From contig JAVXUO010001741.1 of assembly GCA_033065855.1 (NCBI GenBank), positions 372,001 to 436,000 on the forward strand: a stretch of 64,000 bases of DNA, read 5' to 3'. The DNA is from Escallonia rubra (lineage: Eukaryota > Streptophyta > Magnoliopsida > Escalloniales > Escalloniaceae). Below the pieces are notes generated by a model. It was not told the origin of the DNA and made no database searches. It saw only the letters and a list, made by a program, of their open reading frames with translations. Positions 11,301-24,000 of this stretch are shown here, piece by piece (the stretch's first letter is position 1; the number at the start of each line of letters is the position of its first letter). Made by a program: the position numbers and the translations under genes.

Positions 11301-13770
11301 TAGACAATCACAATAACAAGTTTTATGCAATAACAAGTTGATAGTAACATATTCTCCGCATATTTTTATCTTTTTTGTGTATTAAATAAACTTTTACTTT
11401 TTGCTCCTCTTATGTTTACCAAATCAAAATTAGTTATATGCACAATATCTCACTGCAAGGGTTAATTTATTTCGTCAAAGGAAATTCACCCATATTGAAA
11501 TAAGCATGACTATCTTTGATTAGATAACCATAAAAATATCAATTGCACAATAAATTTTGTTGTACAGTTCAAATCTTTTAAGGTAGATGGCTATTAATAA
11601 GACTGTCGAATGCTTAAAACGAGTTTCCGAGCTAGTATATACACACACAATACACATTTTGTGTGCTTGTGTGCGCTTGTGTACTCGTATAGTGTTCTCA
11701 ATGATTGGGTTACCACCCAAATTTTTGGAAACTCTGCACCCAAATATTTTGCACCTGCATAGTCTTTGTACAAAGCAGGGAGAAGGCTGCGTGCGTCAAC
11801 TGTCCCCTACACCTGCACTGATAATTCTGATGTTAAAAGAAAATCTTGGGGTAACTTTGAGAAACCATTTCCCATCACACCGAGTTTGGCCTAAATGAAC
11901 TGCATGTATCTTGACTGTTCCTGACGAATAGTGCTGTTCAAGATGTGCAGGAATTGTACTTACTTCATCAGGCCCTCAACCCAGATTTCCTTTCTAGCCA
12001 TCAGTTGCTGAAAAATGGGGTATCTACTCATCCAACCACTCATTATCCATCACTATCAACACCAACATAATCCCCATCGTTGCAATGTTAATCTGCAGGT
12101 TTACAGGAGCATCATGAGAGGAAGGACCATGGGCCGATGGATCAAAGACCAGAAAGAGAGGAGGAAAAACGAGCTTAGAACCCAGAATGCTCAATTGCAC
12201 GCAGCAGTGTCTGTGGCAGGGGTTGCTGCTGCCGTGGCTGCTCTTACCTCATCAATGGCATCTTCAGAAATGTCAACTATCCAGCACAAGGCACCTTCGA
12301 AAACATCTTCAGCAATTGCATCTGCAGCAGCTCTAGTAGCACCCCATTGCATTGAAATTGCAGAGGATATGGGAGCTGATCATGACCAAATACTTTCAGC
12401 CGTCAGTTCTGCAATTAGTGCAAGGACTAATGGCGATATCATGGCCCTAACTGCAGGAGCAGCCACTGGTATTGCTCTCAACATCCCAATACTAATATCC
12501 AAGAAGCACGAATGAACTCAAAATTTACCCAACTCCCCTTTCCCCTGCCCCGTGAAAAAAGTGAAAGATATATATCACAATACCACCACCAAAAAGAGAT
12601 TGTTCTTTGTTGATAAACGGGAGGAATTGATAATCCCACTCCTATTTTAAGTTAGCCCACTCCATTTTGTTGCTAAAGTGAACTACTTGCAAATAGAATT
12701 TCAATGGGATTATCATGTCATATTAACTGGTATCAGCTGCATAGACCGCAACAGATCAAGCTCTATGGACCCCCATAATGACGACTAAATTATAACAAGA
12801 TAGTGTTTAACTTAGTTCTAATATTCAGAAGGCAGTAAATTTCCAGTGACCTCCAATGATGAAATTCATTCTGGAATATTAACTCTAATAATATGGTAAA
12901 TACCATCAATGTTCCATTCGCTTTCTGTCTAACAAATTCAACATATACTAATGCAGCCTTGAGAGGAGCTGCCACATTAAGGGCAAGACTTGAAACAGGG
13001 TATGGAGCCGCAACCATGGCTCTGACTGAGGAACAAGTTGAAGAAGGTAAAAAGTCAAACATCTCAACAGTACTGAACTTTGTCTCTAAAGGGGAAGAAC
13101 TTCTGAAACGCACAAGGAAAGGTAATCTTAGTTGTGGAACTATACTAATTCTCCCTGTGAAAGAGGCTGCAAATGATTGAACTATTATCTACATACTGAT
13201 GTAGGAGATCTCCACTGGAAACAAGTCTCATTCAACATAAACTTGAACTGGCAGGTAAAAGGCAGATGCACATTATATCAATTCATCTTCTCTGGTTGAT
13301 TTCAGTTTATATTTCTTTGAATATGTCAATAATCTATAGCATTTGATCTTTTTCTGCAAGTTATGCCATCGATGATTATATCATGATACCTTACATCAGT
13401 ACTCTTACTGATTATTTGTGCTTGAGAACAGGTGGTAGCAAAAATGAAAAGCAAGCACATGGCCGGAACATTCACAAAGAAAAAGAAGTGTAAGCAAATT
13501 CACTATACCAGCAAAAAACTCTGTCCGTCTCGTAACTAAGTCCGGCATGAATGAAGCATTTCTGTGTCTGCAGGTGTAATCTCTGGAGTCTATCATGACA
13601 TCCCAGCATGGCCCGGAAGGGTGATGGAGGACAGTGGAGAGCAGAGAGCTTATTTTGGAATAAAAACTTCTGACAGGATAATTGAATTTGAATGCAGAAG
13701 TAAAGGAGAGAAAGAAATATGGATAGAGGGAATCCAGCATATGTTGAATTGCCGTGCTAACATGGCTTGA
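8396..13770 (+). CDS. VAN3-binding protein / FORKED-like (DUF828 plus PH-like domain), 7 exons, 5' end unresolved
   Basis: Exons: 8396-8662, 8820-8885, 12099-12468, 12957-13121, 13205-13254, 13432-13489, 13574-13770. All introns are GT-AG, phases agree, and the 1173 nt read through 390 residues to a stop. Exon 1 carries the family signature [19 protein letters not shown]. Exon 3 carries ERRKNEL and [20 protein letters not shown]. Exons 3-4 carry [15 protein letters not shown]. Together these form DUF828. Exons 5-7 form the C-terminal PH-like domain ([25 protein letters not shown], ending [10 protein letters not shown]). Known family members act with the ARF-GAP VAN3 at the trans-Golgi network in auxin transport and vein patterning. 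The start is unclear: GTG at 8396 is only the frame edge, the first in-frame ATG (8504) lies inside the conserved motif, and an upstream exon is likely. Intron 2 (3.2 kb) holds transposon insertions, but the exons look intact. The gene ends 266 bp from the convergent glyoxalase gene. Confidence 0.88.
9055..9969. mobile_element. Non-autonomous hAT-like element in intron 2
   Basis: A 915-bp unit has inverted ends CAGGGGCGGA and TCCGCCCCTG, flanked by an 8-bp duplication with one mismatch (GCGGGAAG at 9047-9054, GTGGGAAG at 9970-9977). Terminal CAGGGGCGG and an 8-bp TSD are typical of plant hAT elements. No transposase is present. The interior is half GC-rich (about 9240-9610, with a repeated CGACGACT...GAAGGAAGGCTCAGCC unit) and half AT-rich. 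It lies wholly inside the intron of the VAN3-binding-like gene. Confidence 0.82.
10600..11585. mobile_element. Helitron-like remnant in intron 2
   Basis: AT-rich intron sequence whose right part (about 11220-11580) matches, with divergence, the right part of the Helitron-like element at about 26410-26790. Shared landmarks in the same order are CGTTATGGGCA, TTATGCAATA, ATTCTCCGCATA, AAGGGTTAATTTATTT and ACTATCTTTGAT. The 3' hairpin and CTAG end seen in the other copy are missing, so this is a truncated relative. The left limit is approximate. Confidence 0.55.
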
Positions 13771-14036
13771 TCAGAATTTGCACAAAAGGATGCCCTTCAA
13801 AGAAATTCACTGTCCGTAATTCTGAAACCTCAAGAACAGGTGTTGACCAAAAGGATATTTTTAATTTCAACTTTTACATGGGTCATACTACAAAATGGGA
13901 TTGGTGATGTTTTCTCATTGGAAGGATTTGGGTTATTTGTTCTGACTAAGCCTATATTTCAATAATCAAAATTGTTATGAATATCTCGATAAATCTTATC
14001 AACAGGTGCGTATGCTACAATGATAACAATGCTTTG

Positions 14037-17000
14037 TCACTCTAGTTCTTTCAAAAAATCAATATTATCGACAAAGGCCTGCAGGAGACAGAAGCAGAAA
14101 AAACAAAGTTAATCCGTAAGATAACTTCAAACTTGCAAAGGAGCGAAATACGAAGTTCAAACCTTCTTTGCTTATAAAGACGGTGGATTTCAAAGATATA
14201 AAGCATAAAAATCTAACATCGGTAGGTAGCTCAAATTCCAAAATCACCACATTGAACTCTCAAGAAAATGTTAAACAGGGTATCATGTACAAATTCAACT
14301 GTATAATTAATAAGGAAGTCAACAGTCTAGCAAGAAATGCATCTAAGGTATCACGAGGAAGGGGGGCTCAGAGTACTTAAAACTCAAACTGATCTGCCAA
14401 GCATTTGTTTGCAGTTTCAAACAAATGAAAGCTTGTATTCAAGAACTTTGAATGAGATTGCCAAGAAATGGAACAGCCAGTTCCGTAATAACAAGAAGTT
14501 CTCATCCACTAGAGTTTATGCAGTACTTAAATACAAGTCAAAATTCTCTTCAACATGCTAACTACGTTGAGTTCATTTATGAATATACATGCATAGTCAA
14601 ACGTGGTAAACTGGAGGTGACCTGTTAATATACTACAGAGGGTAATAGGCACACAGGTGTAAAAGTGGTACCTTTTTAGCTATCATCCGTGATTTTACTT
14701 CCTACCAAGATTTTAGCAAGACATATTAGCGCACTGGGATAGCAACTTGCACCCAGTGACTGATTTTGTCATTTGTAAGTTATCTTATTTCGACTGAATC
14801 CTTTGCATATCCCTGATTGCCTAGCACATATTGATGTACCTCATGTTTCCCACTGCCAAACGTATCAGACAGCTACGGCAAGGAAATGGAATATAGGTTT
14901 TTCACAGTTCACACCTCTCCAATTTTTTTGTACCCTTTGGCAGGATATCAGCAACGAGCTTGGGTTAGGGCTCTTGGGGATCATGACTCAACATTGTTGT
15001 AATGCTTCTGTCTTCGAAGAAGCATAACAAGAGATTCCTTTACAGAGGTTGTGATGTTGCATGGCCTCTCAAAGACCAATGCGCCTATTAAATGATACAA
15101 CAAGCAGATGAGTGAAAGATCCTTTGGGGAGGAGACTTAATGAAGTCAAGTATTCCCATAGGTACCAGAGACCCCAATTATAAAAGGTGGTCCCACTCTG
15201 CAAAGGGGCTTATGAAATCTATAAGGTAGACTCCAATAAAAGAGAGGTCCGAGCAACCTATCAGCAGAAAATTCCGAAGAAAAACTACAGAGCTGTTTGG
15301 GAGGGTAGAGATACTGCTGAGACTTAAAGTAGTTAGGCTCCAACAGAGCAAATTCGCACAAATAGAATAAATTTTGAGGAAATATAAGTGTAAATGTTAA
15401 TGAAACTACCTAAGTTACAGGCTAGCACACTTTAGGCTCAACAATAAGGCTCCGCTTGGTAACGTTTATTTTTCCAGTTTTTTCTCCAGTTTTGTAAACT
15501 GGAGAAAATAAACGCGTTTGGTACATAGTTTTCGTTTTTTTTTTTTTCCTTCAATTTTGAAAACCAGTTTCTGAAATACGGCTATTTTTAAAACTCCAAA
15601 AAGAAGTTTTCGGTTTTCAGTTTTGGTTTTTATTTTGAGACCGCCACCACCCTCCCACCGCCGGCGGTCACCACCGTCGGCCACTGCCACCACCGCCATC
15701 GCAAACCACCACCAAAGAAAAAACTCAAAATAAAAACTGGTAATCACACCCATTTGTTTTTGTAAAAAAAAAAAAATTAAACTGGTTTTGGTTTTTTGTT
15801 GGGTTAATTACTCACAGCACCCCTGAAGTTTACCCTAAATTACACACGGACCCCCCTATGTTTTGAAAATTACACTAAGCTACACATTTCTATTTTTCTG
15901 TTAACAGAGTTAACAAAATTAATGAAAGGACGGTCATACCCCTGATAAACAAGTTAATTTACCCCTTCTCTCTCTCTCTCACACACACACGCGCCGACAG
16001 CACCCTTTGGACTGCACACCCACTGCCGGTGAAGCCACGGGCCACCAACCGTAGCCACCATGACCCATCACCGCCCCCATCACCATGAACCACAAGTGTC
16101 GGCCACCACCACTCCGCGAAGACAACCAAGATCTGGTCGCAGATTTGGGGGCGGGGCAGCCGGCGCAGATCATCGGCCGGAAAAACGATAACCGAGGCGA
16201 GTAACCGATCACCGGCGAAGTGCGGGTGATGGTTGCCGGAAGCAACAGCCAAGAGACCCAAACGTAAATCCATGCCAAACGCAACAACGATGCAACCAAG
16301 AGACCCACCGAAGATCGAGAAGATGCCGGGAAAGGTTCAACACCACCGGGAAACAACCGTCGGCCAAGAAACCACGACTAGCTCTGAAGATTACATTCTA
16401 GCAATCGGCAAGAGTCTTCAAGCACGGCCAACCAAAATGGTCGGAAACAGCCCGAACCTAACCACCTCCGTTCAAATCCGAATCACCAGCCATTAGCAGC
16501 AGTGTCGTTGGCCTCCGAACTCACGCAGCGGCACCGGAGAACAGCCTTCAACCTCATTCTCTAACTCTCCTGATTTGAATTATTTTTTGTGTAGTTTGAA
16601 AAATGGTGATTTTTGCGGTGGCCGGTGACGACTGAATATGCGATGGAGGCAGTGGTATTTCGGCGACGCTGCTTGAATCTAACGATCGGAGAAGACCCAT
16701 ACACTACCCGGTTGTAGTGGTGGATCGACGGAGTTTCATAGCTGTGGTGGTGGTACTTTTGTTGGATCTCAGGAGAGAGAGAGGAAGAAAAACCTAGATC
16801 TAGGCACAGATCCGTGATTTGGCCGGAATCTGGAGTCGCCGGTGATTCTGCACGGAAGAAAGAAAGGGGAAGATCTAAGGGCATTTTTGGTATATCATAA
16901 TAAATTTGTGTTGTCCTAAATTTTTTTTACGGTGCCCTAACGGAAGTGGGTTTTGTGTAATACAGTGATAAACCTCAGGGGAGCGTAGTGTAATTTTCAA

Positions 17001-20000
17001 AAGATAAGGGGGTCCGTGTGTAATTTAGGGTAAACTTCAGGGGTGCCATGAGTAATTAACCCTTTTTTATTTTTTTGGTTTGGAAACAGAAAAACCAAAA
17101 CTGGAAGTGTTACCAAACGCTACCTAAGCCTTAATTTTCAACCATCTAATTTTGTCGAGATGATAGTTCAACCATGGTATTGAAGTATCAGATTTGACAA
17201 CTGGCGATCATCTTTCTGACGGACATTTTATTCTACCAAGTACTGAGTTTGCTTGTATGGATCAATGCACTGATCTAATACTAAAATATTGATTATAAAT
17301 TTGGGATTTCTGTTGATTTGTTTCCGCTCCCCATTACTTTTATTTCGAATGCTGCATAGTAATTTTTGGCTTGCATGATGAGATCGATAGAAATTGATAT
17401 AAGCAGTGCAATTGGAAATGATAAGCAGAAATAGTCTGCCACAAACGCTCGTCACATGTGTTCTAGAAAAGGATCAGGGCCATGTCTGGCATAGTTAGGA
17501 GTATTACATGCTTAACAGTGATATGTGGATAACTCATCAGAAGAGGGAAACTGAGGTAACTGAGGATGCCATAGATTTATTGCTAGGTTACAGATTAACA
17601 AGCACAACTAATTAATGCTTTGGAGTCAACCTATTCAAACCATCAGAGACGATGTGACTTTTATTTTTCCTAGCTCTTTCCAAAACTTGTCTCAATCATT
17701 GCAGAATGTTGCATTATCTTGAAATCTTAGTCGCCAGTATAATTTGGAATCTAGTTCTTTTCAAAAAGTTGAAGAGGCAAATGGCAACTCAAAAAATTTG
17801 TAACTTAAGAAGACGTTTGGAAACTTCTACAGTTCGGAGAGGGAGATATGGGCCTGAGCAAGCTGAATGGTAGGAATAAAAATAGTACCCTACACGGCTA
17901 CACCATGTAGATATGGTTCCGATTGCCAAAGTTGAGGATTGCGCATCACAGCAAGAACTTTATTTCGAGGATTTGCTTAACATGGTTCAAATTATACCAA
18001 ATTATTTTCAAAACAAAGCTTTAGTTGGTGGAACATGACTTGTTTCCCTAAGGTTGCAAATTTAGGCTGTTTTATTTTATTTATATTTTCCTTTTTCCAT
18101 GAACCAATACGGGCCCTAATCCCTCTTTCGAGTGGCAGAAGATGCCTCAAGCTAAAAGCTGGTGGTCCTACCCTTCCTATATCTAATGATTTCTCACTAA
18201 CAGAAAATAGCATCAAGCAGAAAGCACTTGTTCCAGGTCCGGGAGATGCACAATTGAGAAGGAATAGCTTCTAATTAGGTATTCATCCACATATCCATTC
18301 GAAAAATCTGTTGTAAATACCTACCGATTTCCAACCATCTGGATCTAAGCAGGCTGTGATCTTGGTGTTGAGAACTGGCAAGGGCCCAGGCTCACGAGTT
18401 ATCTTCCCTCCACACAGTTTAATGGCTTCTGCTGTCTTGTAGACGTCATCTGTGCCCAAGGCAATCTAGTGAAGAATAATAAATCAATTTTGTCAGAGAA
18501 AACATACAGATAGTCATGACATGTCAAAAAGAACATACTTCGTTGATGTCGTAAAGGAAATAGCTTTCAACAGTAAGATTAAAAGTCATGAATTGATCTC
18601 GTCGAGATACATTTAGAGTAATGTGAAGTAACCTGTGTATATCCATTCCCTTTGTCATATTCCGTGACTCCATAGTTATATGTCAATTCCAGAACTGCAT
18701 TTTTATCTTCAGGGCCATAGCCCATAATGGCTACTGTGTACTGAAAATGAAGCAAAAAAAAAAAACATCACCTGTTGCGCATATACAGATCTTGGGATAA
18801 ACTAATTTCTAAAATAAAAGAAATGTGGAAAAACCTATAGCAGAAAAAAAGAGAAAGCTGCCCAAGGCTTCTGAATATTATTACCATCTGCTGGCCCTAA
18901 AAGCTAATGATAAGGCTGAATATAAGGCACAGGTGCATAGCACCACATTCACAATCTACTTGTTGGCATGAAGCAAAAACTAAGCTCTGTGACTATTAGG
19001 GTCAATTTGATTATGAATACAATAAACTTGGGAAACAACAGATCATCAAAGAAGTAAATTCTGCACATGCATTGCATACATTGGACAATGACAAGCTGTG
19101 GGATCACCTTGGTCTCAGGGCTATCTCTGATCCGGAGAAGCTCCATTCCAAAAGCCTTTTGATTCAATAAAAATTTAGATTTAGAACTTCAGCCATTCTA
19201 AGAAGACAGCAAGACATGCAACAAAAACAATTCAAATTTCTCTTAAGAAAGAAAAGTATCATAAGTATCATGCATTGCATGCATTATATCGTACCTTCTT
19301 ATAAAAGCTTATGGAACGATCAAGATCTCCCACTCTCAACATGACTTGACATAAGGGCTCTGGTGTAGGCCCCCTCTCCAAAAGTTCATACTTATAGCCA
19401 GTAGGATCTTCCACAGAAGCAGTTACTGTACTACTACCATTGGCTGGACCAGGTTCCCTGGCGACTTTTCCTCCCTTTGCTTTTACAAGATCCACTGTTT
19501 TAGCAACCTACATGTGTTCTTATTCCATCAGCAAATAGCAAATGTCTGCAAAATAATAATTTTGTTCACAAGGAATACTGCCTAAAGCACACACCGATCC
19601 CTGACACTACACTTACTGAAAGTATTGAAGTACATTACAGCAAGAAGCACCATTATGTTAGCCACCTTGATAATACAAAAGCGAAGCACCTACACAACTA
19701 TATGAAAATAATTTGGATAAGTAAATAGCAAGTTGCAGCCATATGCTGGCTATCTTTAAGCAATTCTCATTGTCAAAGCTAAAATTTAAGTTTACCATCA
19801 AAGCAAACCTAGATCTAAATTGCAAAGACAATTCTTGGAATCTTCTACTAATCCACCAGGGAAAACTGTATCAAGGAGCTCAAGAGCAGAGGGTTGAAAA
19901 TTGGCAAGCTACTGCATGAGCGACATTATTGAGCGCATATAATTAAACTGTCAACATTAGACTTTCTTCAGCACAACACGAACAAGAGTGGTACCAAGAC

Positions 20001-22324
20001 TCTCCAAATTTCACTGATGAAGAAACACAATATCCTGTTCTGCACAGTAAAAAACAAGAATCCTGCAATAGAATTTTTCTCTTTTATGTTGAAGACACAA
20101 ACTCAGGTCTTTAATGCATCTGATGGTTCTCTGCCTCACAAGCCAATCACGATCTTCCAATAACAAATTAAATTGATCTTAAAATCAGAAACAATATTTG
20201 TAGGAGCTCCATCTGATCAATACCCAGAAAAAGGTAAATACAACTTAACGTTTGTTGTAATATGATGATGGTTGTGCGAAGCATATCTCTTTTAGGTGAT
20301 AGGAAACTGTATTAAACACAATATGTATTGACAATGCATTACAACAGAAGGAAAGTAGCCATTCCTGCTAAAAAGGAACTTACATCTTCAACGGCAACAC
20401 CAAAATGTCCAAAACCAGTTCCAATATTATACTTATCAACCCCATAATCTGCAAGAGTTGTTAAATGACATTCAAAACCAAAAACGTCATTGTGCTTGTG
20501 AACTTTAAATCCTCAAGCAGTATTATGATTCATGAGAAGGTATCCCAGCTCTCTGGAATTTGTGACAAATAAAAATGGTCATTCAGATGACTTACTGTAA
20601 GTAAGTTCCATTGCAAAATGTGAATCTTCAGGTCCATACCCAACAAAAGCATTTGAATTTCTCTCTTCTGGTATGTCACGTTTCCTCAACAGCTTCATGC
20701 CCAAGCACTCAGTACAGAACCTACAAAGCCAACAAGCTAATCAGCTCCCGATATGAGGCATGCCTAACCTATTGATGTTACACTAAAAGAGAATTACATG
20801 TTTTAGTATAAGAGATTAAGCACTATAGTAAAAGGAAGCATACTTTATTGTCTTGTCCAAATCACCAACAGAGTAAACAACATGAAGCATTCTTCTCTTA
20901 TCGTTTTTTGTCCACTGTAATGCATTCTCCTCAGTTACCGCAGTGCTTGATCCCGTCATATTTACAGGTGTGCTGGTCTCTATAGTGTTTCCATCAGCTC
21001 TCAGTAAATTGGATCCTTCTAAACCAAATAACTGTGACTGAGGAAAAGCTGGATCAAACGAAGTCAATCAAATTATTCCAAAAGAAACTAACTGGATCAA
21101 ACGAAGTCAATCAAATTATTCCAAAAGAAACTAACTGCATTTAATATGTCCTTTTGCGCACCTCCCATCCGGTATGTATATACGTGTTCATACACGTAAA
21201 GACACATACACGCAATGAGCAGCATTAGAAACATATTAAAAATCGACAATTCGAGAAGGTTGCTTGAAAAGATCACATGTTCGGTAGCAGAAAATCTCTA
21301 GCTAAATTTAAAAAGTCTTCAACCAAGCAAGAAGCGTATGGCGGTTGAAAGCCTAAACCAACAGAGTTAGAGTACCTAACGTCAAACGGATTCTTCGACA
21401 CACTAAAATAGCTACCCGGGATAAATTACAATCTGGTACCCCACACTGTAAATCCTAAACATACTGCAAGTTAACACAAGATAGGAACCTGACACCAGTG
21501 CATTTAAGGAAGATGAACAACAAGCAGTCCCACATAGTTCACATGTAACCAACAGACTACTGGAAACTGGAAATGCACTGTGCTGGACCAACTCCAGGTG
21601 CAACATTAACATTCAATGCCATGGAAGCACCATGAGATATTTAAAGGGACAAGAGGTTCCCCTTCCATTTCATAATTTTTGTCCCCTTTAACCTTCAGTG
21701 AATTCCCTTTGACTTCATCATTGTCTTCTCCCTAGTTTCTATACCATATTTACATGTTCGAATTCTATCCTAAAAATTCAAAAATAGTCAAGCGGGACAA
21801 AATTAAGAAATGTGGACAGTACATTTTGAGGGTTATTGCCCAACAGAATTGGTCACACTAACATCTCTTTACCAATCATGACTCCCAACCTTTAACCTAA
21901 CTTGGATGATTAAGATAACTCTGGCTTGCAACGTCAAGCTGCCATCTTAAGTCGGCAAAAGTAAGCGTGACTAGAGCTTTAATTTTAGTGGCACCCAGCT
22001 CATTTGCCTTCCGGGTCATTATCAACACTTCAATAATTACCAATGTACATGCAAAAATTTAGAGAATGTCTAAATTTTCACCCTCGTATGGGTTTACAGC
22101 TTGCTTCCTGGCTTAAGTTTCTATTGCTAAAACAATTATATGGAAGGGGATTAGGAGTACTACATACCAGTGCTTAGTTGGAGGAGAGCGAGTCTACGAG
22201 AAGGGTTATAAGCGCAAGCGACGAATTGGGAAGCTTTACAAAAGGAAGAAGAAGAGCATTTCAACGATGACGAAACGAAAGGCCGAATTGTGCACGACGA
22301 AGCAACTGGTAGACTCCGTGCCAT
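14037..22324 (-). CDS. Lactoylglutathione lyase (glyoxalase I), two-domain, chloroplast-type, 9 exons
   Basis: Exons on the minus strand: 22324-22168, 21048-20844, 20720-20596, 20448-20384, 19507-19295, 19155-19108, 18740-18633, 18465-18325, 14078-14037. All junctions are GT-AG, phases match, and 1104 nt encode 367 residues. The enzyme converts the methylglyoxal-glutathione hemithioacetal to S-lactoylglutathione. The Ser-rich basic N-terminus (MARSLPVASSCTIRPFVSSS, about 52 residues) looks like a plastid transit peptide. Domain 1 (about 105-230) has LHVVYSVGDLDKTIKF, GYGPEDSHFAMELTYNYGVD, GTGFGHFGVAVED and GYKYELLERG; His108, Glu159, His177 and Glu225 sit at expected metal-ligand positions. 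Domain 2 (about 235-360) has LCQVMLRVGDLD and VLELTYNYGV, but Gln replaces His at two ligand positions (238, 307), so I infer it is not the catalytic half. The last coding exon is only 14 codons including the stop, 4.2 kb from the previous one; transposons fill that intron. No lesion is seen, so it is probably functional. Confidence 0.95.
15448..17130. mobile_element. Outer MITE-like element in the last intron of the glyoxalase gene
   Basis: Imperfect inverted ends: left GGCTCCGCTTGGTAACG, and right, read in reverse complement, GGCTTAGGTAGCGTTTGGTAACAC. The flanking interiors are also related (CCAGTTTT-type A/T-rich stretches). It is split by the element at 15801-17062; without that insert it is about 410 bp. 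I could not settle the target duplication, so its superfamily (hAT- or Harbinger-like) is open. Confidence 0.6.
15801..17062. mobile_element. Non-autonomous Mutator-like element nested in the outer MITE
   Basis: A 1262-bp unit has inverted ends of roughly 85-90 bp: GGGTTAATTACTCACAGCAC at the left and, in reverse complement, GGGTTAATTACTCATGGCAC at the right, both continuing CCCTGAAGTTTACCC then AATTACACACGGACCCCC. It is flanked by a 9-bp duplication with one mismatch (TTTTTTGTT at 15792-15800, TTTTTTATT at 17063-17071). Long inverted ends and a 9-bp TSD indicate Mutator type. The GC-rich interior (about 15960-16560) has open frames on both strands (15959-16273, 15979-16356, 16233-16496) but no motif I recognise; captured gene sequence is possible. 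Confidence 0.82.
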
Positions 22325-22589
22325 TTTCTCTATCCACACTGCACAGTGCACACACCAAACTGAAGGCGTGAAACCATATATATATACGTGTATGGCTCGA
22401 GCGTGTCCGAGATATTGTACGTGCACCCTTCCTTTCTGCAAACCTCTTTTCCTTTTTTTTTTTTTTTTGTTGGCTTTAAGTAAAAGCTATTTATATTTAT
22501 ATAATATATAATAAGCGCAACAAGCGAAGCAAGAAAGACATTAATAGTTTCTTTGCGCGACACATTATCGTTTCTTTACATGACACATC
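22325..22589. other. Upstream sequence of the glyoxalase gene
   Basis: Besides the putative TATA box it holds a T-run (about 22451-22468) and AT-rich sequence leading into the Helitron-like element. It should contain the glyoxalase promoter. No other element stands out. Confidence 0.5.
22377..22386 (-). promoter_or_regulatory. Putative TATA box of the glyoxalase I gene
   Basis: TATATATATA lies 53-62 bases upstream of the glyoxalase ATG (22324), a plausible core promoter position with a short 5' leader. It is chosen by position and sequence only. Confidence 0.45.
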
Positions 22590-22639
22590 ATCATCTCATT
22601 AATTTAGGATTAATTAACTTTTATATTAGTAAGTCTTAT

Positions 22640-24000
22640 TTAATTTAAAAGCTAATTCTAAAATTCTACATAATCAATATACTAATCTACTAAGACTTCT
22701 TTTTTACTATTATGTCCTTAAATTTCAAAACTAATTCTAATCACTCTAAAACTCAACCTTATCATTATACTAACTTATTACTACTAACTTATTATGACTT
22801 AATATTGACTATTATATCTTTAAAACTAATCTCTAATATGAATATAATAACTCATATATTTAAAAAAATAAAAATAATACTTTCGATATAGAAGAAAAAA
22901 ATAATTTAAAAACTAATGCTAATCATTCTAAAACTCTATTTAATCAATATACTAATCTATTAAGACTTAATTTTGACAATTATGTCCTTAAAAGTGTTTT
23001 CTAATATGAAATTAAAATTCATATACCCAAAAAATAACTTATGAGGTTTAGAATTAAAAACATGATCAATCATTCTAAAATTCTACATAATCAATATACA
23101 TATCTATTAAGACTTCTTTTTGACAATTATGTCTTTAAAATTCAAAAATAATTCTAATCATTCTAAAACTCAACCTTATCATTATACTAATTTATTATGA
23201 TTTAATATTAAAGAAAAAGTGAATATACTAATCTATTAAAACTTAATTTTGACAATTATGTCCTTAAAAGTGTTTTCTAATATGAAATTAAAATCCTTAA
23301 ACCCAAAAAATAACTTATGAGGTTTAGAATAAAAAACATGATCAATCAATTCTAAAATTCTACATAATCAGTATATTAATCTATTAAGACTTCTTTTTGA
23401 CAATTATGTCTTTGAAATTCAAAAACTAATTCTAATCATTCTAAAACTCAACCTTATCATTATACTAACATATTAGGACTTAATATTGACTATTGTTCTT
23501 TTAAAACTACTCTTTAATATGAATATAATATCTCATATATAAAAAAAACAAAAATAATACTTTCGATTTAGAAGAAAAATTAATTAAAAAACTAATTCTA
23601 ATCATTCTAAAACTCTACCTAATCAATATACTAATCTATTAAGACTTCGTATTGACAATTATGTCTTTGAAAGTGTTTTCTAATATGGAAATTAAAATCC
23701 ATAGACCCAAAAAATAACTTATGAGATTTAGAATAAAAAAACGTGATCAATCGTTCTAAAATTCTACCTAATTAATATACTGATATATTAAGGCTTCTTT
23801 CTAGCAACTACGTCCTTAAAATTTAAAAACTAATTCTAATCATTTTAAAACTCAACATTATCATTATATTAACTTATTAGGACTTAATATTGACTAATGT
23901 ATCTTTAAAACTACTCTCTAAAATGAATATAAAAACTCATATATATAAAAAAAACGAAAAATAATACTTTCGATTTAGAAGAAAAAATTAATGTTAGAAT
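22640..24000. repeat. Diverged direct repeats inside the Helitron-like element
   Basis: Two AT-rich blocks alternate several times. One contains TTCTAAAATTCTACATAATC then AATATACTAATCTATTAAGACTTC. The other contains TTCTAAAACTCAACCTTATC then ATTATACTAA. Copies start near 22660, 22740, 23075, 23155, 23345, 23435, 23605 and 23750. Spacing is irregular (roughly 250-420 bp per pair) and copies differ at many positions, so the array is old. Confidence 0.65.
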
